From Gemmatimonadota bacterium (GTDB lineage Bacteria > Latescibacterota > UBA2968 > UBA8231), in NCBI GenBank assembly GCA_009840005.1, contig VXOR01000019.1, positions 1 through 64,000 on the forward strand: a stretch of DNA of 64,000 nucleotides, read 5' to 3'. The first letter of the stretch is position 1. The number at the start of each line of letters is the position of its first letter. Positions 56,328-64,000 of this stretch are shown here, one piece after another. Below the pieces are notes generated by a model. That model made no database searches and had not been told where the DNA came from. It saw nothing but the letters and a program-made list of their open reading frames with translations. A program made the translations under genes and the position numbers.

Positions 56328-58926
56328 GCCTACCCCCCCCTCGAACATCGGCCTGTACCGATCAGGCGTGACCAGCCCGGAGCGCCTGCGCCATACCAGC
56401 GTCGCACGTGAACACCTGCTCGACAATGCCATCGAATCCCTGCGTGGTTCGGTGGGCAGGAAGTCGAAGAACCATCTGCTGTTCATCGGCCCGCGCGGGA
56501 TCGGTAAGACTTACCTGCTCTCGTGCATTGAAGACGCCGTTCAGTCCGACGAAACGCTGAGCGCAAGTGTTGTAATCGTCCGGTTCCCGGAGGAATCGAA
56601 CCGGACGCTGTCCTTCGCCGACTTCCTGATCGGCATGTGCGGGATATTGAAGGAGGTCCTCGAAGACGAACCGCGGTGGACGGATCTGTTCGCTGAGGTA
56701 GAAACCGAAGAAGAAGACGCCAAGGTCGCCGACACGCTGGTGCCCGCAATCCGCGAAGAGAACCGCAGGAGTGGCCGAACCCTGCTCCTCATGCTCGAAA
56801 ATCTGGGCGAGGTCCTTACCCGGCAAATCCGCGATCAGAGCGATGTTGCCGCCCTGCGCAAATTTCTCATGGCCGACAACGGCTGCCTGCTGCTGGCCAC
56901 CGCACCGCTTCATTTCGACGGAATCACCGACATCGGACAGCCGTTCTATGACTTCTTCGACGTTCAGATCCTAGAGAACCTGAGCTTCGAGGACACGGTT
57001 GAAGTCATCCGCCTAAATCTCGAATGGGAAAAACGCACGGACATTCTCGAAACGCTGGACGACATGCGTCCTCGCCTGCAAGCCCTCTATCGCATGACGG
57101 GGGGAAACCCGCGGCTGACGATGATGCTCTACGAGCTGATCGCCCACGAGTCGGTCACCAGCGTGCAGGATCAGTTCCACCTGCTGCTCGACCGGATCTC
57201 GCCGTTCTATCAAGGACGGTTGAACGACCTGCCACCCGGCCAGCGCGCGTTGCTGGAATGTCTGGCGAGCATGCGCGACCAAGAGAAGACCCCGGCCGCC
57301 ATTGCCGCGCGAATGCGCATGAGCCAGCAGGAGACGTCGTCGCTGCTCAAGCGTCTCTCCGATGCCCACTACCTCCGCGCCGACCGGCACCCGCAAGACC
57401 GGCGTTCGCGCCTCTACACGATTCGCGAGGGATTCTTCGACATCTGGCTTGCGATGAACTTTTCTCGTGGCGCACGCAAGCGCATGCCGTTCCTGCTCGA
57501 CTTCTTCAACCTCTTCTACCCAAGCATCGCGGCCCGCGATGAAAAGAGACGCCAATTGCGCGCGAAGCTTCTCGAAGAGGGCAGTGGCGACGCGGGAAAG
57601 GCCCTCGACTATCTGAGTGAAGTCGGCGACGAAGGGGAGCGAGCGAGCGCGAAGTTCGACATGGCCAGAGTCTTCGCCCGTCGTGGGGATGTCGAGCAGA
57701 CGGTGAGCTACGTGCTGGAAGCCGCGCCCCTAGCGGGAGACGGCGTGAGCCGGTCGATTGCCCGCATCGTTGCGAGCACTCCGCCTGCTCCCGACTATCT
57801 TTCCGAAATCGAAGAGATGATCGCGGCTTGGGAGATGCACCGGAATGGCGAGTTCGAGGAATTCGCTTACCGGCTCGCGGAGATGGGGGAAAAGCTGACT
57901 CTGCGTACGTTCTCCGAGACCAGACTGGCCTTTCTGCGGGATACGCTGGAAAGCGTAGGCGATTCCGAGGTACGAATCGCACAGCGCCTGAAAATTGCGG
58001 CGGTGCTTATGGAACTCGCACGCTGGAAGGAGTGCGAGGAGCAGCAGCGCCATGCGCTTGCCGAGGCGACGGCCCTCGCCAATGCGACGCTTGTCGCAAG
58101 GGCGTCGAATGAGCTGGCGATTCTGCTACAGCACACCAACCGACTTGGAGAGGCCGAGCCACTGATGCGGCGGGCGCTGGAAATCGACGAAGCCACACTC
58201 GGTCACCAGCACCCAACCGTGGGGACTCGTTTGAACGACCTAGCGATGCTGCTAAAAGACACCAACCGCATCAAGGAAGCCGAGCCGCTGATGCGACGGG
58301 CGCTGGAAATCAACAAGGCTGCCTTGGGCGAGCAACACCCAACTGTGGCGGTCTGCTTGAACAACTTGGCGATTCTGCTACAGCACACCAACCGACTTGG
58401 AGAGGCCGAGCCACTGATACGGCGGGCGCTGGAAATCGACGAAGCCACACTCGGTCACCAGCACCCAACCGTGGGGAGAGATCTGAACAACTTGGCGACG
58501 CTGCTACGGAGCACTCACCGCATCGAGGAAGCCGAGCCGCTGATGCGGCGGGCGCTGGAAATTGACGAAGCCACACTCGGCGAGCACCACCCGAACGTGG
58601 CGGTCTGCTTGAACAACTTGGCGGCGCTGCTACAGCGCACTAACCGACTCGGAGAGGCCGAGCCGCTGATACGGCGGGCACTGGAGATCGACGAGGCCGC
58701 TTTCGGCAAGCAGCACCCGATGGTGGCGATCCGCTTGAACAACCTGGCGATGCTGCTGATGGAAGACACCAACCGCATCGAGGAAGCCGAGCCACTAATA
58801 CGGCGATCTTTGGAAATCTTCGACACCTTTCGTCGCCAGACCGGGCACGAACACCCGCACTTCCAACAGGTGAATGAGAACTACCAAGCCCTTCAGCGAG
58901 CCATAGGATCCAATGAGCCGGATTGA
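56320..58926 (+). CDS. STAND-like NTPase with C-terminal TPR array
   Basis: 868 residues from the ATG at 56320 (GGAGG 8 nt upstream). NTPase domain (about 40-300): Walker A FIGPRGIGKTYLL, Walker-B-like TLLLMLENLGEVL (Glu-Asn rather than Asp-Asp/Glu, a departure worth noting), then GGNPRLTMMLYELIA. A winged helix (ERALLECLASMRD type, about 305-380) and helical linker follow. Residues about 600-850 are six kinesin-light-chain-type TPRs of 42 residues, each with the form LNNLAxLLxxTNRxxEAEPLxRRALEI. The array is the presumed ligand sensor. Coupled to the ATPase at 55098. Confidence 0.88.
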   Translation: MPEPTPPSNIGLYRSGVTSPERLRHTSVAREHLLDNAIESLRGSVGRKSKNHLLFIGPRGIGKTYLLSCIEDAVQSDETLSASVVIVRFPEESNRTLSFADFLIGMCGILKEVLEDEPRWTDLFAEVETEEEDAKVADTLVPAIREENRRSGRTLLLMLENLGEVLTRQIRDQSDVAALRKFLMADNGCLLLATAPLHFDGITDIGQPFYDFFDVQILENLSFEDTVEVIRLNLEWEKRTDILETLDDMRPRLQALYRMTGGNPRLTMMLYELIAHESVTSVQDQFHLLLDRISPFYQGRLNDLPPGQRALLECLASMRDQEKTPAAIAARMRMSQQETSSLLKRLSDAHYLRADRHPQDRRSRLYTIREGFFDIWLAMNFSRGARKRMPFLLDFFNLFYPSIAARDEKRRQLRAKLLEEGSGDAGKALDYLSEVGDEGERASAKFDMARVFARRGDVEQTVSYVLEAAPLAGDGVSRSIARIVASTPPAPDYLSEIEEMIAAWEMHRNGEFEEFAYRLAEMGEKLTLRTFSETRLAFLRDTLESVGDSEVRIAQRLKIAAVLMELARWKECEEQQRHALAEATALANATLVARASNELAILLQHTNRLGEAEPLMRRALEIDEATLGHQHPTVGTRLNDLAMLLKDTNRIKEAEPLMRRALEINKAALGEQHPTVAVCLNNLAILLQHTNRLGEAEPLIRRALEIDEATLGHQHPTVGRDLNNLATLLRSTHRIEEAEPLMRRALEIDEATLGEHHPNVAVCLNNLAALLQRTNRLGEAEPLIRRALEIDEAAFGKQHPMVAIRLNNLAMLLMEDTNRIEEAEPLIRRSLEIFDTFRRQTGHEHPHFQQVNENYQALQRAIGSNEPD
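58115..58477. repeat. Near-identical duplicated TPR units
   Basis: 58115-58225 and 58367-58477 (111 bp, offset 252 bp, i.e. two 42-residue TPRs) differ at one base (ATGCGG/ATACGG). The neighbouring TPRs are less alike, indicating recent duplication or gene conversion inside the array. Confidence 0.85.
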
Positions 58927-58964
58927 TCGGCAAAGCCGGGAGCGAACACTCCTGCTTGCCTGAT

Positions 58965-61565
58965 CTAAGACGCCAGCCCATCGAGCAAATACTGCTGTAT
59001 CCGCTCGAGTTCCTTGTGGCTGGCGATCTTCTGTCCCTCGGCATCGACGATGTAGAAGGAATCTTGCGCCCGCGCCGCCACCGTGTTGATAATGGCGCGG
59101 TGGATGTCGAGATCCAGCTCGTCCAGCAGGTACGCGATTCTGTACAGCAGGCCCACGGTGTCTTGGGCTTCGATATCGACGACCGTGTAGCGGGCTGAGA
59201 TGTGATTGTCAAACGCAATGCGCGGCGGCTGGTCGTACTGCCGCTGGCGGCGGCGGCGATCCCAACTGCTGCTGTACTTCGCTATCAAGTCGCGAGCCTT
59301 GAGCCGCAGCGAAATAACCTCGGCCACCCGCTCGCGCATGCGCTCCTTCTTCCAGTCGGGCAGCACCGGACTGCCGTCGATGTTGGTCACCTGGAAAATG
59401 TCGAGTACCACATCGTCGGCGCGGGTATTGACATCCGCGCGGAGGATGTTGATGTCGTTGACGGCCAAAGCGCCGCAGATCTTGGCCATGAGCTGGCGCT
59501 GATCGCGGGTGCAGACGACGACCTCAGTGTGCCCCTCGTGCTCGATAAATTCCAAGACAAAAGGCTGCTCCCGGCTCAGGCGGGCGATCATCTCTAGATG
59601 CACCTTAATCTGCGCGCGGTTGTAGGCCACCAAATAGCTAGGGGGTAGCTGATCAATGTGCTCTTGGAACTGGACGACGCGCTGGGCCGGCCAATGGCCC
59701 TCGATGTGATCGAGGTGCTCGTCGAGTCTCTGACGTGCGCGCTGTTTGGCCTCTAGCGCCTCCCGGTCCGAGTGCAGTTGCTCGGCCGTCTTGTAGTACA
59801 ATTCCCACAGCAAGGCCCCTTGCCAATCGGTCCACGCGTCGGGCGCAACCGCCGACAGGTCGGCGTATGAAACCAGGTAGAGCGCGCGCAGCCATTCCGC
59901 GTTGGCGAACAGTCCGGCAAACTCGGCGATCATCTCGTAGTCGTCGAGATTGCGCCGCCTAGAGATCAGCACCATGTCTTGGTGGTGCTCCACGAGGAAG
60001 CGCAGCATGGACCGCTCTTCTGGAGACAGCCCCATCCGCTCGCCCAGTTCCTCGGTCATCTCAATGCCGCGCGCGATGTGGTCGTCGCGCTTCCACTTGC
60101 CCACATCGTGCAAGAGCACCGCGAAGAACAGCAGATCGCGGCGCGTGCATTGAGCGAGGATCGCCGACATAGCTCCCTCCTGTTGCCCAAGAGCTTCCAA
60201 ATTTTCCAGCGCGACCAGTGTGTGCTCATCGACCGTGTAGATGTGGTAAATGTCGTATTGGACCAAGCAGGTCAGCCGCTCAAACTCGGGCAAGTACGCG
60301 CCCAAAACGCCCAAGTCGTGCATGCGCCGGAGGGTGCGCGCCGTGTGGTATTTGCGCTTGAGTATTCTGAGGAACAAGTCGCGGGCTTCAGGCAAGCGTC
60401 TGAAACCGTCGTTGATCAGCGGCAGACTGGCGCGCACCGCGCTCTGCGCCTGATCGCTCAACTCCAAGTTCTTGGTCTGGGCCGTGAGGAAAATTTTTAG
60501 CAGGCGCAGGGGGTCGGCGGCAAAGTACGCCTCGTCATCGGCGAGGACGATCTCCCCTTCTATCGCGGCCACCCCGCGCTCTAGATACATGCTGCGACTG
60601 CTGTTGCGCGGCTTGCGCGTCAATTGCTGGAAGGCGCGTTCTACTAGGTAGTGCACGGTGCGTGCATGTAGGTAGTACTCGCGCATAAAGCACTCGACCG
60701 CCAACTCTTGGTCTTGGTCTTCATAGCCCAAGGCGGCTGCGATCTGCGGCTTGAGATCGTGCTCTAGCACGTCGCGCTTGCGGCCCACGGCAAAGTGGAG
60801 CGCGTGCCGCACCCGCCAGAGAAAGGCTCGGCTGTGGGCGAGGCTCTTGCTGCCGCCATCGAGATGCTGCGCGTACAAATCGCCATACTCGGGCGCTTTG
60901 GCCTTGGCCTTGAGCGCCCATTCAAACATCTGTATCTCGCGCAAACCCCCAGGGCTCTCCTTGACATTCGGCTCTAAAAGCTGAACGGATTGCCGCGCTT
61001 CGCGCTGCTGCTGACGCAGCCGATTCAGCTCGGCGACCGTGCGCTTGGGCACGCGCTTGTAGAGCCGCTGTTGGAACTGGGCAAAAAGCGCGGCGTCGCC
61101 GGCCAGCAGGCGGCCGTCCATCATCGCAGTGCGCGATTCCAGATCTTCGCGCACCGCCCTGACCACGTCGTCCAACGTGCGGCTGCTGTGCCCGACCTCA
61201 AACCCCAAGTCCCACAGCGGATTGAACACACCCGCTACTACTGCGGGCACTTTGTCTTGGCTTTTGGCGAACAGGAATAGTAAGTCAACGTCAGAGTGCG
61301 GTGCCATTTCGCAGCGGCCATACCCGCCCAGTGCCACTAGCGCGTGGGGGCCAGCCGTTTGGGGCATGGCGCTCTGGTAGATAGACAGCACCACCGCGTC
61401 CATAGCCTCGGCGATCCGCCGGGCCACGGTCTGCCCATCGGCCCCGGCTTGGTGCTCGGCTTCGATCTGCGCGAGGGCCTCTTGCCACAGCGGCCGCAGG
61501 GATTCCCCCATCGGTGCGGGGGGCATTTCTTTTAGCGAGTCGGCAAATGTTTCTGCAAATCCCAT
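58965..61565 (-). CDS. glnD: [Protein-PII] uridylyltransferase/uridylyl-removing enzyme
   Basis: 866 residues from the ATG at 61565. Nucleotidyltransferase domain with LGGYGRCEMAPHSDVDLLFLF (G-G-x-G-R and D-x-D), GlnD-type helical domain with NVKESPGGLREIQMFEWALK, HD phosphohydrolase with AVLLHDVGKWKRDDHIARG, and two C-terminal ACT domains (starting FVLEFIEHEGHTEVVVCTRDQ and YTVVDIEAQDTVGLLYRIAYL). Adds or removes UMP on PII proteins in response to glutamine, controlling nitrogen assimilation. No PII or glutamine synthetase gene is adjacent. Confidence 0.96.
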   Translation of the reverse strand: MGFAETFADSLKEMPPAPMGESLRPLWQEALAQIEAEHQAGADGQTVARRIAEAMDAVVLSIYQSAMPQTAGPHALVALGGYGRCEMAPHSDVDLLFLFAKSQDKVPAVVAGVFNPLWDLGFEVGHSSRTLDDVVRAVREDLESRTAMMDGRLLAGDAALFAQFQQRLYKRVPKRTVAELNRLRQQQREARQSVQLLEPNVKESPGGLREIQMFEWALKAKAKAPEYGDLYAQHLDGGSKSLAHSRAFLWRVRHALHFAVGRKRDVLEHDLKPQIAAALGYEDQDQELAVECFMREYYLHARTVHYLVERAFQQLTRKPRNSSRSMYLERGVAAIEGEIVLADDEAYFAADPLRLLKIFLTAQTKNLELSDQAQSAVRASLPLINDGFRRLPEARDLFLRILKRKYHTARTLRRMHDLGVLGAYLPEFERLTCLVQYDIYHIYTVDEHTLVALENLEALGQQEGAMSAILAQCTRRDLLFFAVLLHDVGKWKRDDHIARGIEMTEELGERMGLSPEERSMLRFLVEHHQDMVLISRRRNLDDYEMIAEFAGLFANAEWLRALYLVSYADLSAVAPDAWTDWQGALLWELYYKTAEQLHSDREALEAKQRARQRLDEHLDHIEGHWPAQRVVQFQEHIDQLPPSYLVAYNRAQIKVHLEMIARLSREQPFVLEFIEHEGHTEVVVCTRDQRQLMAKICGALAVNDINILRADVNTRADDVVLDIFQVTNIDGSPVLPDWKKERMRERVAEVISLRLKARDLIAKYSSSWDRRRRQRQYDQPPRIAFDNHISARYTVVDIEAQDTVGLLYRIAYLLDELDLDIHRAIINTVAARAQDSFYIVDAEGQKIASHKELERIQQYLLDGLAS

Positions 61566-61603
61566 ACGTGCTCCCAATCAAAATTTGTTAAATATACGGC
61601 GCG

Positions 61604-61632
61604 GTAGGGGGCGGTTTCAAACCGCCCCCTAC
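61604..61632. repeat. Perfect GTAGGGGGCGGTTT hairpin
   Basis: GTAGGGGGCGGTTT and AAACCGCCCCCTAC form a 14-bp perfect inverted repeat with a 1-nt centre. It belongs to the GTAGGGGC hairpin family but has its own inner sequence. Immediately adjoins the promoter at 61633. Confidence 0.75.
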
Positions 61633-61659
61633 TTGACAGACAGGAATACTGTCTATACT
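61633..61659 (+). promoter_or_regulatory. Promoter with AGACAG/CTGTCT operator
   Basis: TTGACA (61633-61638) and TATACT (61654-61659) with a short 15-nt spacer; between them AGACAG-gaata-CTGTCT is a perfect inverted repeat (61638-61654). The gene at 61746 starts after an AT-rich leader. Confidence 0.5.
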
Positions 61660-61745
61660 TTTGTTTGATATACAGAACAAAAGATTATATAAGAAAACTT
61701 TAGTTTTATTAACAGAAAATTTGTAATAGCGATATTACGAATCCC

Positions 61746-62921
61746 ATGCGACACTCTCCCAACAAACCTCATCTCCATATTTTCCAGCCACTTATCCTTC
61801 TCGCTTTCCTATCCGTGCAGGGCGCAAATGCCTCCGCAAAGCCGTCCTTCCATCTAGAAGGCTACGGCGAGATGCTCTATTCCTACTTCGATTACGGCCC
61901 CGACCAGAAAAGCGGTCCCAACGGTTCCCCTCCAGACAGCCGCGCCATCATCGACATCACCCGCCTCGCACTCGAACTAGAAGTCGAGTTGCTCAAAAAT
62001 ACCGAGTTGGAAGCCGAGGTGGAATTTGAGCACGGCGGGGCTGGTGCCGCGCTGGAATTGGAGTTTGAGGAATTCGGCGAGTTCGAGCAGGAAATCGAAA
62101 AAGGCGGCGAAGTCATCGTCGAGGAGCTAGCCGTCGAGCGGAAATTCAGCGATGCCTTCCGCGTCCGCTTGGGGCATTTCTACGTTGCTGTGGGCCACTT
62201 GAGCCATCGCTACCATCCCGCCGATTTCTTCGGCTCCCAACGCTCGGAAGCCGAGACTTCCATCATCCCGGCCCTTTGGCACGAGACCGGCGTGGAGGTC
62301 TCCGGGGCCTACCGTAGCTGGCGCTACCAGCTACAGCTAGTCAACGGCTTGGACGCGACCGGTTTCAGCTCGCAAAACTGGATCGTCGGCGGCCACCAAA
62401 AGCGCTTTGAGACGATTCAGGCGACCAATATGGCTTGGGTCGGACGCCTCGATTATCAGTTCGCTCCGCACTGTGTGCTGGGTATTTCCGGCTATCGCGG
62501 CGACAGCGCCGACAACCGCCCCAAACCCGATATGGAAGGCATTGACGCGCACGTCTCCATCGTCGATGTACACGGCAGCTTAGACTGGGGGCAGACGGGT
62601 CCCCACGAGATCGCGGCCCTGGCCAACCAGACCAGCCATCCCTACACGGATCTGCTGTTGCACGATATGGGGGAAGAGTTGGCCGACGACCGTCCCGACT
62701 TTGAGGCCGATGGCCGCGAGTGGCGCACGCCGCCGCTGTGGGGCATTGGCCTGACGGCAACGGTCAACGGCATTCCAGCGTACCTGCACGATGGACGGGC
62801 GCGCACGCTGATGGAAGCGGTCATGTTCCACGGCGGCGAGGCGGAAGCAGCGCGGGAATTTGTGCGTCAACTAGACCAAAGCGACCGGGACGCGCTCGTG
62901 GCCTTTTTGCAGTCGCTGTGA
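61746..62921 (+). CDS. Chimera: porin-like N-terminus joined to di-heme oxidoreductase C-terminus
   Basis: 391 residues in one frame. Residues 1-~280 are a signal peptide plus an outer-membrane porin-type barrel (SFHLEGYGEMLYSYFDYG ... LAVERKFSDAFRVRLGHFYVAVGHLSHRYHPADFF ... SWRYQLQLVNGLDATGF). At about residue 281-285 it becomes the last ~105 residues of the DUF1111/di-heme thiol-oxidoreductase family: ALANQTSHPYTDLLLHDMGEEL, DFEADGREWRTPPLWGIGLT, AYLHDGRARTLMEAVMFHGGEA. Both CxxCH haem sites of that family and the end of the porin are absent. In related genomes the two occur as separate genes near imelysin and TonB receptor genes, so an in-frame deletion fused them, or the contig is misassembled. 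Probably not functional as either. Confidence 0.75.
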   Translation: MRHSPNKPHLHIFQPLILLAFLSVQGANASAKPSFHLEGYGEMLYSYFDYGPDQKSGPNGSPPDSRAIIDITRLALELEVELLKNTELEAEVEFEHGGAGAALELEFEEFGEFEQEIEKGGEVIVEELAVERKFSDAFRVRLGHFYVAVGHLSHRYHPADFFGSQRSEAETSIIPALWHETGVEVSGAYRSWRYQLQLVNGLDATGFSSQNWIVGGHQKRFETIQATNMAWVGRLDYQFAPHCVLGISGYRGDSADNRPKPDMEGIDAHVSIVDVHGSLDWGQTGPHEIAALANQTSHPYTDLLLHDMGEELADDRPDFEADGREWRTPPLWGIGLTATVNGIPAYLHDGRARTLMEAVMFHGGEAEAAREFVRQLDQSDRDALVAFLQSL

Positions 62922-62985
62922 TTGCGGTTTACAAAAGGAACGATGTAACGAGTTAGTACGACGCTATAACGCAAAAATAAAAAGA

Positions 62986-63093
62986 GGCTATTGGCTGCGC
63001 CTGCCAGCACTTCGCCAATAGCCCGTCGAGAACTCAGCGCCGATATGCATCCGAACCGGTGTGCGCCGGCCCGGGCATATCCGAGCTTTTTTT
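62986..63093 (+). promoter_or_regulatory. Two-hairpin leader ending in a T-run
   Basis: Hairpin 1: GGCTATTGGC (62986-62995) with GCCAATAGCC (63014-63023). Hairpin 2: GATATGC (63042-63048) with GCATATC (63075-63081), containing an inner CCGG...CCGG, followed by seven T (63087-63093). The T-run is 18 bp before the TonB receptor ATG. It may be an intrinsic terminator for the upstream gene or a transcription-attenuating leader; it fits no riboswitch consensus I know. Confidence 0.55.
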
Positions 63094-63111
63094 GTCTCTG
63101 TGGAAAACATA

Positions 63112-64000
63112 ATGACTGACGCCCATGCGGTCAAAAAATCCGCAATAAAGAAAGATTGGCTCTGGAAATTACTGCTGAGCGGCACCTGCCTGACACCGCT
63201 CGGTCTAAGCGCCGCTCAGATCGAGGGCCTCATCGCGGACGCCGACGCCGAGCGGCCCCTCGCCAACGCCAACGTCGCAGTCTCCACCGGCCAGGCGGGC
63301 ACCGTCACCGACTCGCTAGGGCGCTACGAGCTGGAACTGCCGCCGGGTCGCTATCGGGTCGAGGTCAGCAGAATCGGCTACGGCACCCAGAGCCGACAGC
63401 TAGAACTGCTCGTAGGACAAAACCTGCAACTCGATTTTGCGCTCGACGCGCAAGCCCTGCTCCAAGCGGCCACGCTGATCACGGCAACCGGCAGACCTAA
63501 GTCCGCAGCGGCCCTAACCGTGCCGGTGGCAATCGTCCCCCGAGAAGCTATCGAACTGTCCAGCGCGGAGAATGTCGCGGGCCTGCTCGAAGATGTGGCC
63601 GGACTCAACGTGCATTCCTCGCTGTATGGCTACCTCGGATCTCCGTCCGGCGTCATGATCCAAGGCATCGATCCCAAGCGCATCCTAATCCTAGTCGATG
63701 GCGAGCGAGTAATCGGCGGTCCGGGCGGAGTGATCGATCTGGACAAGCTACCCGTCAGCAACGTCGAGCGGATCGAAGTGGTGAAGGGGCCGCACTCCGC
63801 TCTGTACGGCAGCGAGGCCATGGGCGGCGTGGTCCACATCCTCACCCGCTCCCCGCAGGAACGAAGCGGCGACGTTCGGTTCAGCTTGGGGTCCGGGGGC
63901 TTGACCGCGCTCGAAGGCCAAGCGGCCCTGACGCGCTCTGGCCTTTCCGCCTCCCTCACCGCTTCCAGAACGGCGCTCGAAGCCCTCGATCGCTCCCCAG
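63112..64000 (+). CDS. TonB-dependent receptor (partial, runs off right edge)
   Basis: The first ~296 codons are visible. A signal segment (LWKLLLSGTCLTPLGLSAAQ) is followed by a carboxypeptidase-regulatory-like domain (IEGLIADADAERPLANANVAVSTG ... TDSLGRYELELPPGRYRVEVSRIGY) and the plug domain (ENVAGLLEDVAGLNVHSSLYGYLG, GVMIQGIDPKRILILVDGERVIGG, LPVSNVERIEVVKGPHSALYGSEAMGGVVHILT). Imports a siderophore, vitamin or other ligand using TonB energy. Neighbouring porin/di-heme oxidase remnants suggest an iron-uptake setting (inference). Confidence 0.92.
   Translation, partial: MTDAHAVKKSAIKKDWLWKLLLSGTCLTPLGLSAAQIEGLIADADAERPLANANVAVSTGQAGTVTDSLGRYELELPPGRYRVEVSRIGYGTQSRQLELLVGQNLQLDFALDAQALLQAATLITATGRPKSAAALTVPVAIVPREAIELSSAENVAGLLEDVAGLNVHSSLYGYLGSPSGVMIQGIDPKRILILVDGERVIGGPGGVIDLDKLPVSNVERIEVVKGPHSALYGSEAMGGVVHILTRSPQERSGDVRFSLGSGGLTALEGQAALTRSGLSASLTASRTALEALDRSP

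Overview
The window looks like a chromosome segment of an uncultured, moderately GC-rich Gram-negative bacterium. RND pumps, a TonB-dependent receptor, lipoproteins and outer-membrane barrels indicate a diderm. The C-terminal FlgD/T9SS-like Ig domain on a secreted redoxin, and the mix of enolase-superfamily, aldo/keto-reductase and NHL proteins, suggest an FCB-group or Latescibacterota/Poribacteria-type lineage. That placement is inference; there is no rRNA or other marker gene here, and I saw no tRNA, CRISPR array or phage.

Layout. 0-4.6 kb: a minus-strand operon of a C5-cytosine methyltransferase and two proteins I do not recognise, plus an orphan nucleotidyltransferase. 4.6-15.3 kb: metabolic and redox genes (enolase superfamily, aldo/keto reductases, cupin, nucleoside hydrolase, MsrA, NHL propeller), including a secreted redoxin whose first active-site Cys codon is an in-frame TGA followed by a hairpin, i.e. 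a probable selenoprotein. 15.4-44.3 kb: almost entirely minus-strand, and the most interesting part. 44.7-49.9 kb: lactonase, membrane proteins, a PLP enzyme and a PcfJ-like protein. 49.9-58.9 kb: a defence/stress island with HigBA-like genes, McrBC with an internally deleted McrB, nucleotidyltransferase and GNAT genes, and a two-gene ATPase/STAND-TPR operon. 59.0-64.0 kb: glnD, a porin/di-heme-oxidase chimera and the start of a TonB receptor.

The 15.4-44.3 kb region holds six copies of a ~193 bp cassette with the same geometry: a sigma-54 promoter (TGGCAC-N5-TTGC type), an imperfect site ending in GACGCA centred 99-100 bp upstream, and an inverted repeat TGCGTC...GACGCA about 70 bp further upstream. 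They precede six minus-strand transcription units. A: short peptide, CQPC redoxin, ABC exporter, S8 peptidase-DUF1611 fusion, possibly reading on into a solute-binding lipoprotein, a sensor kinase and an NtrC-type regulator. B and C: duplicated units of small peptide(s), a 6-bladed-propeller lipoprotein and a membrane-anchored CGAC redoxin. D: carrier protein, periplasmic rhodanese, MauE/DoxX protein and an AT-rich unknown. E: a 19-residue peptide and a split RND permease. F: RND adaptor and RND permease. Units B and C each encode a small peptide with a near-invariant N-terminus (MIALHKPQRATYGQAV) and a different Cys-rich C-terminus, bracketed by 14-bp palindromes. I read this as a candidate undescribed sigma-54-controlled, two-component-regulated system that makes, oxidises/processes and exports Cys-rich peptides. 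The promoter geometry and peptides are visible in sequence; the function is inference.

The window is also rich in small palindromic repeats: a MITE-like family with CTGATGTTACGCAG ends, a GTAGGGGC hairpin family and an AGTGGTTAGTGG hairpin family, some supplying stop codons or final codons of genes. Two genes (mcrB, and the porin/di-heme oxidase) carry large internal deletions.
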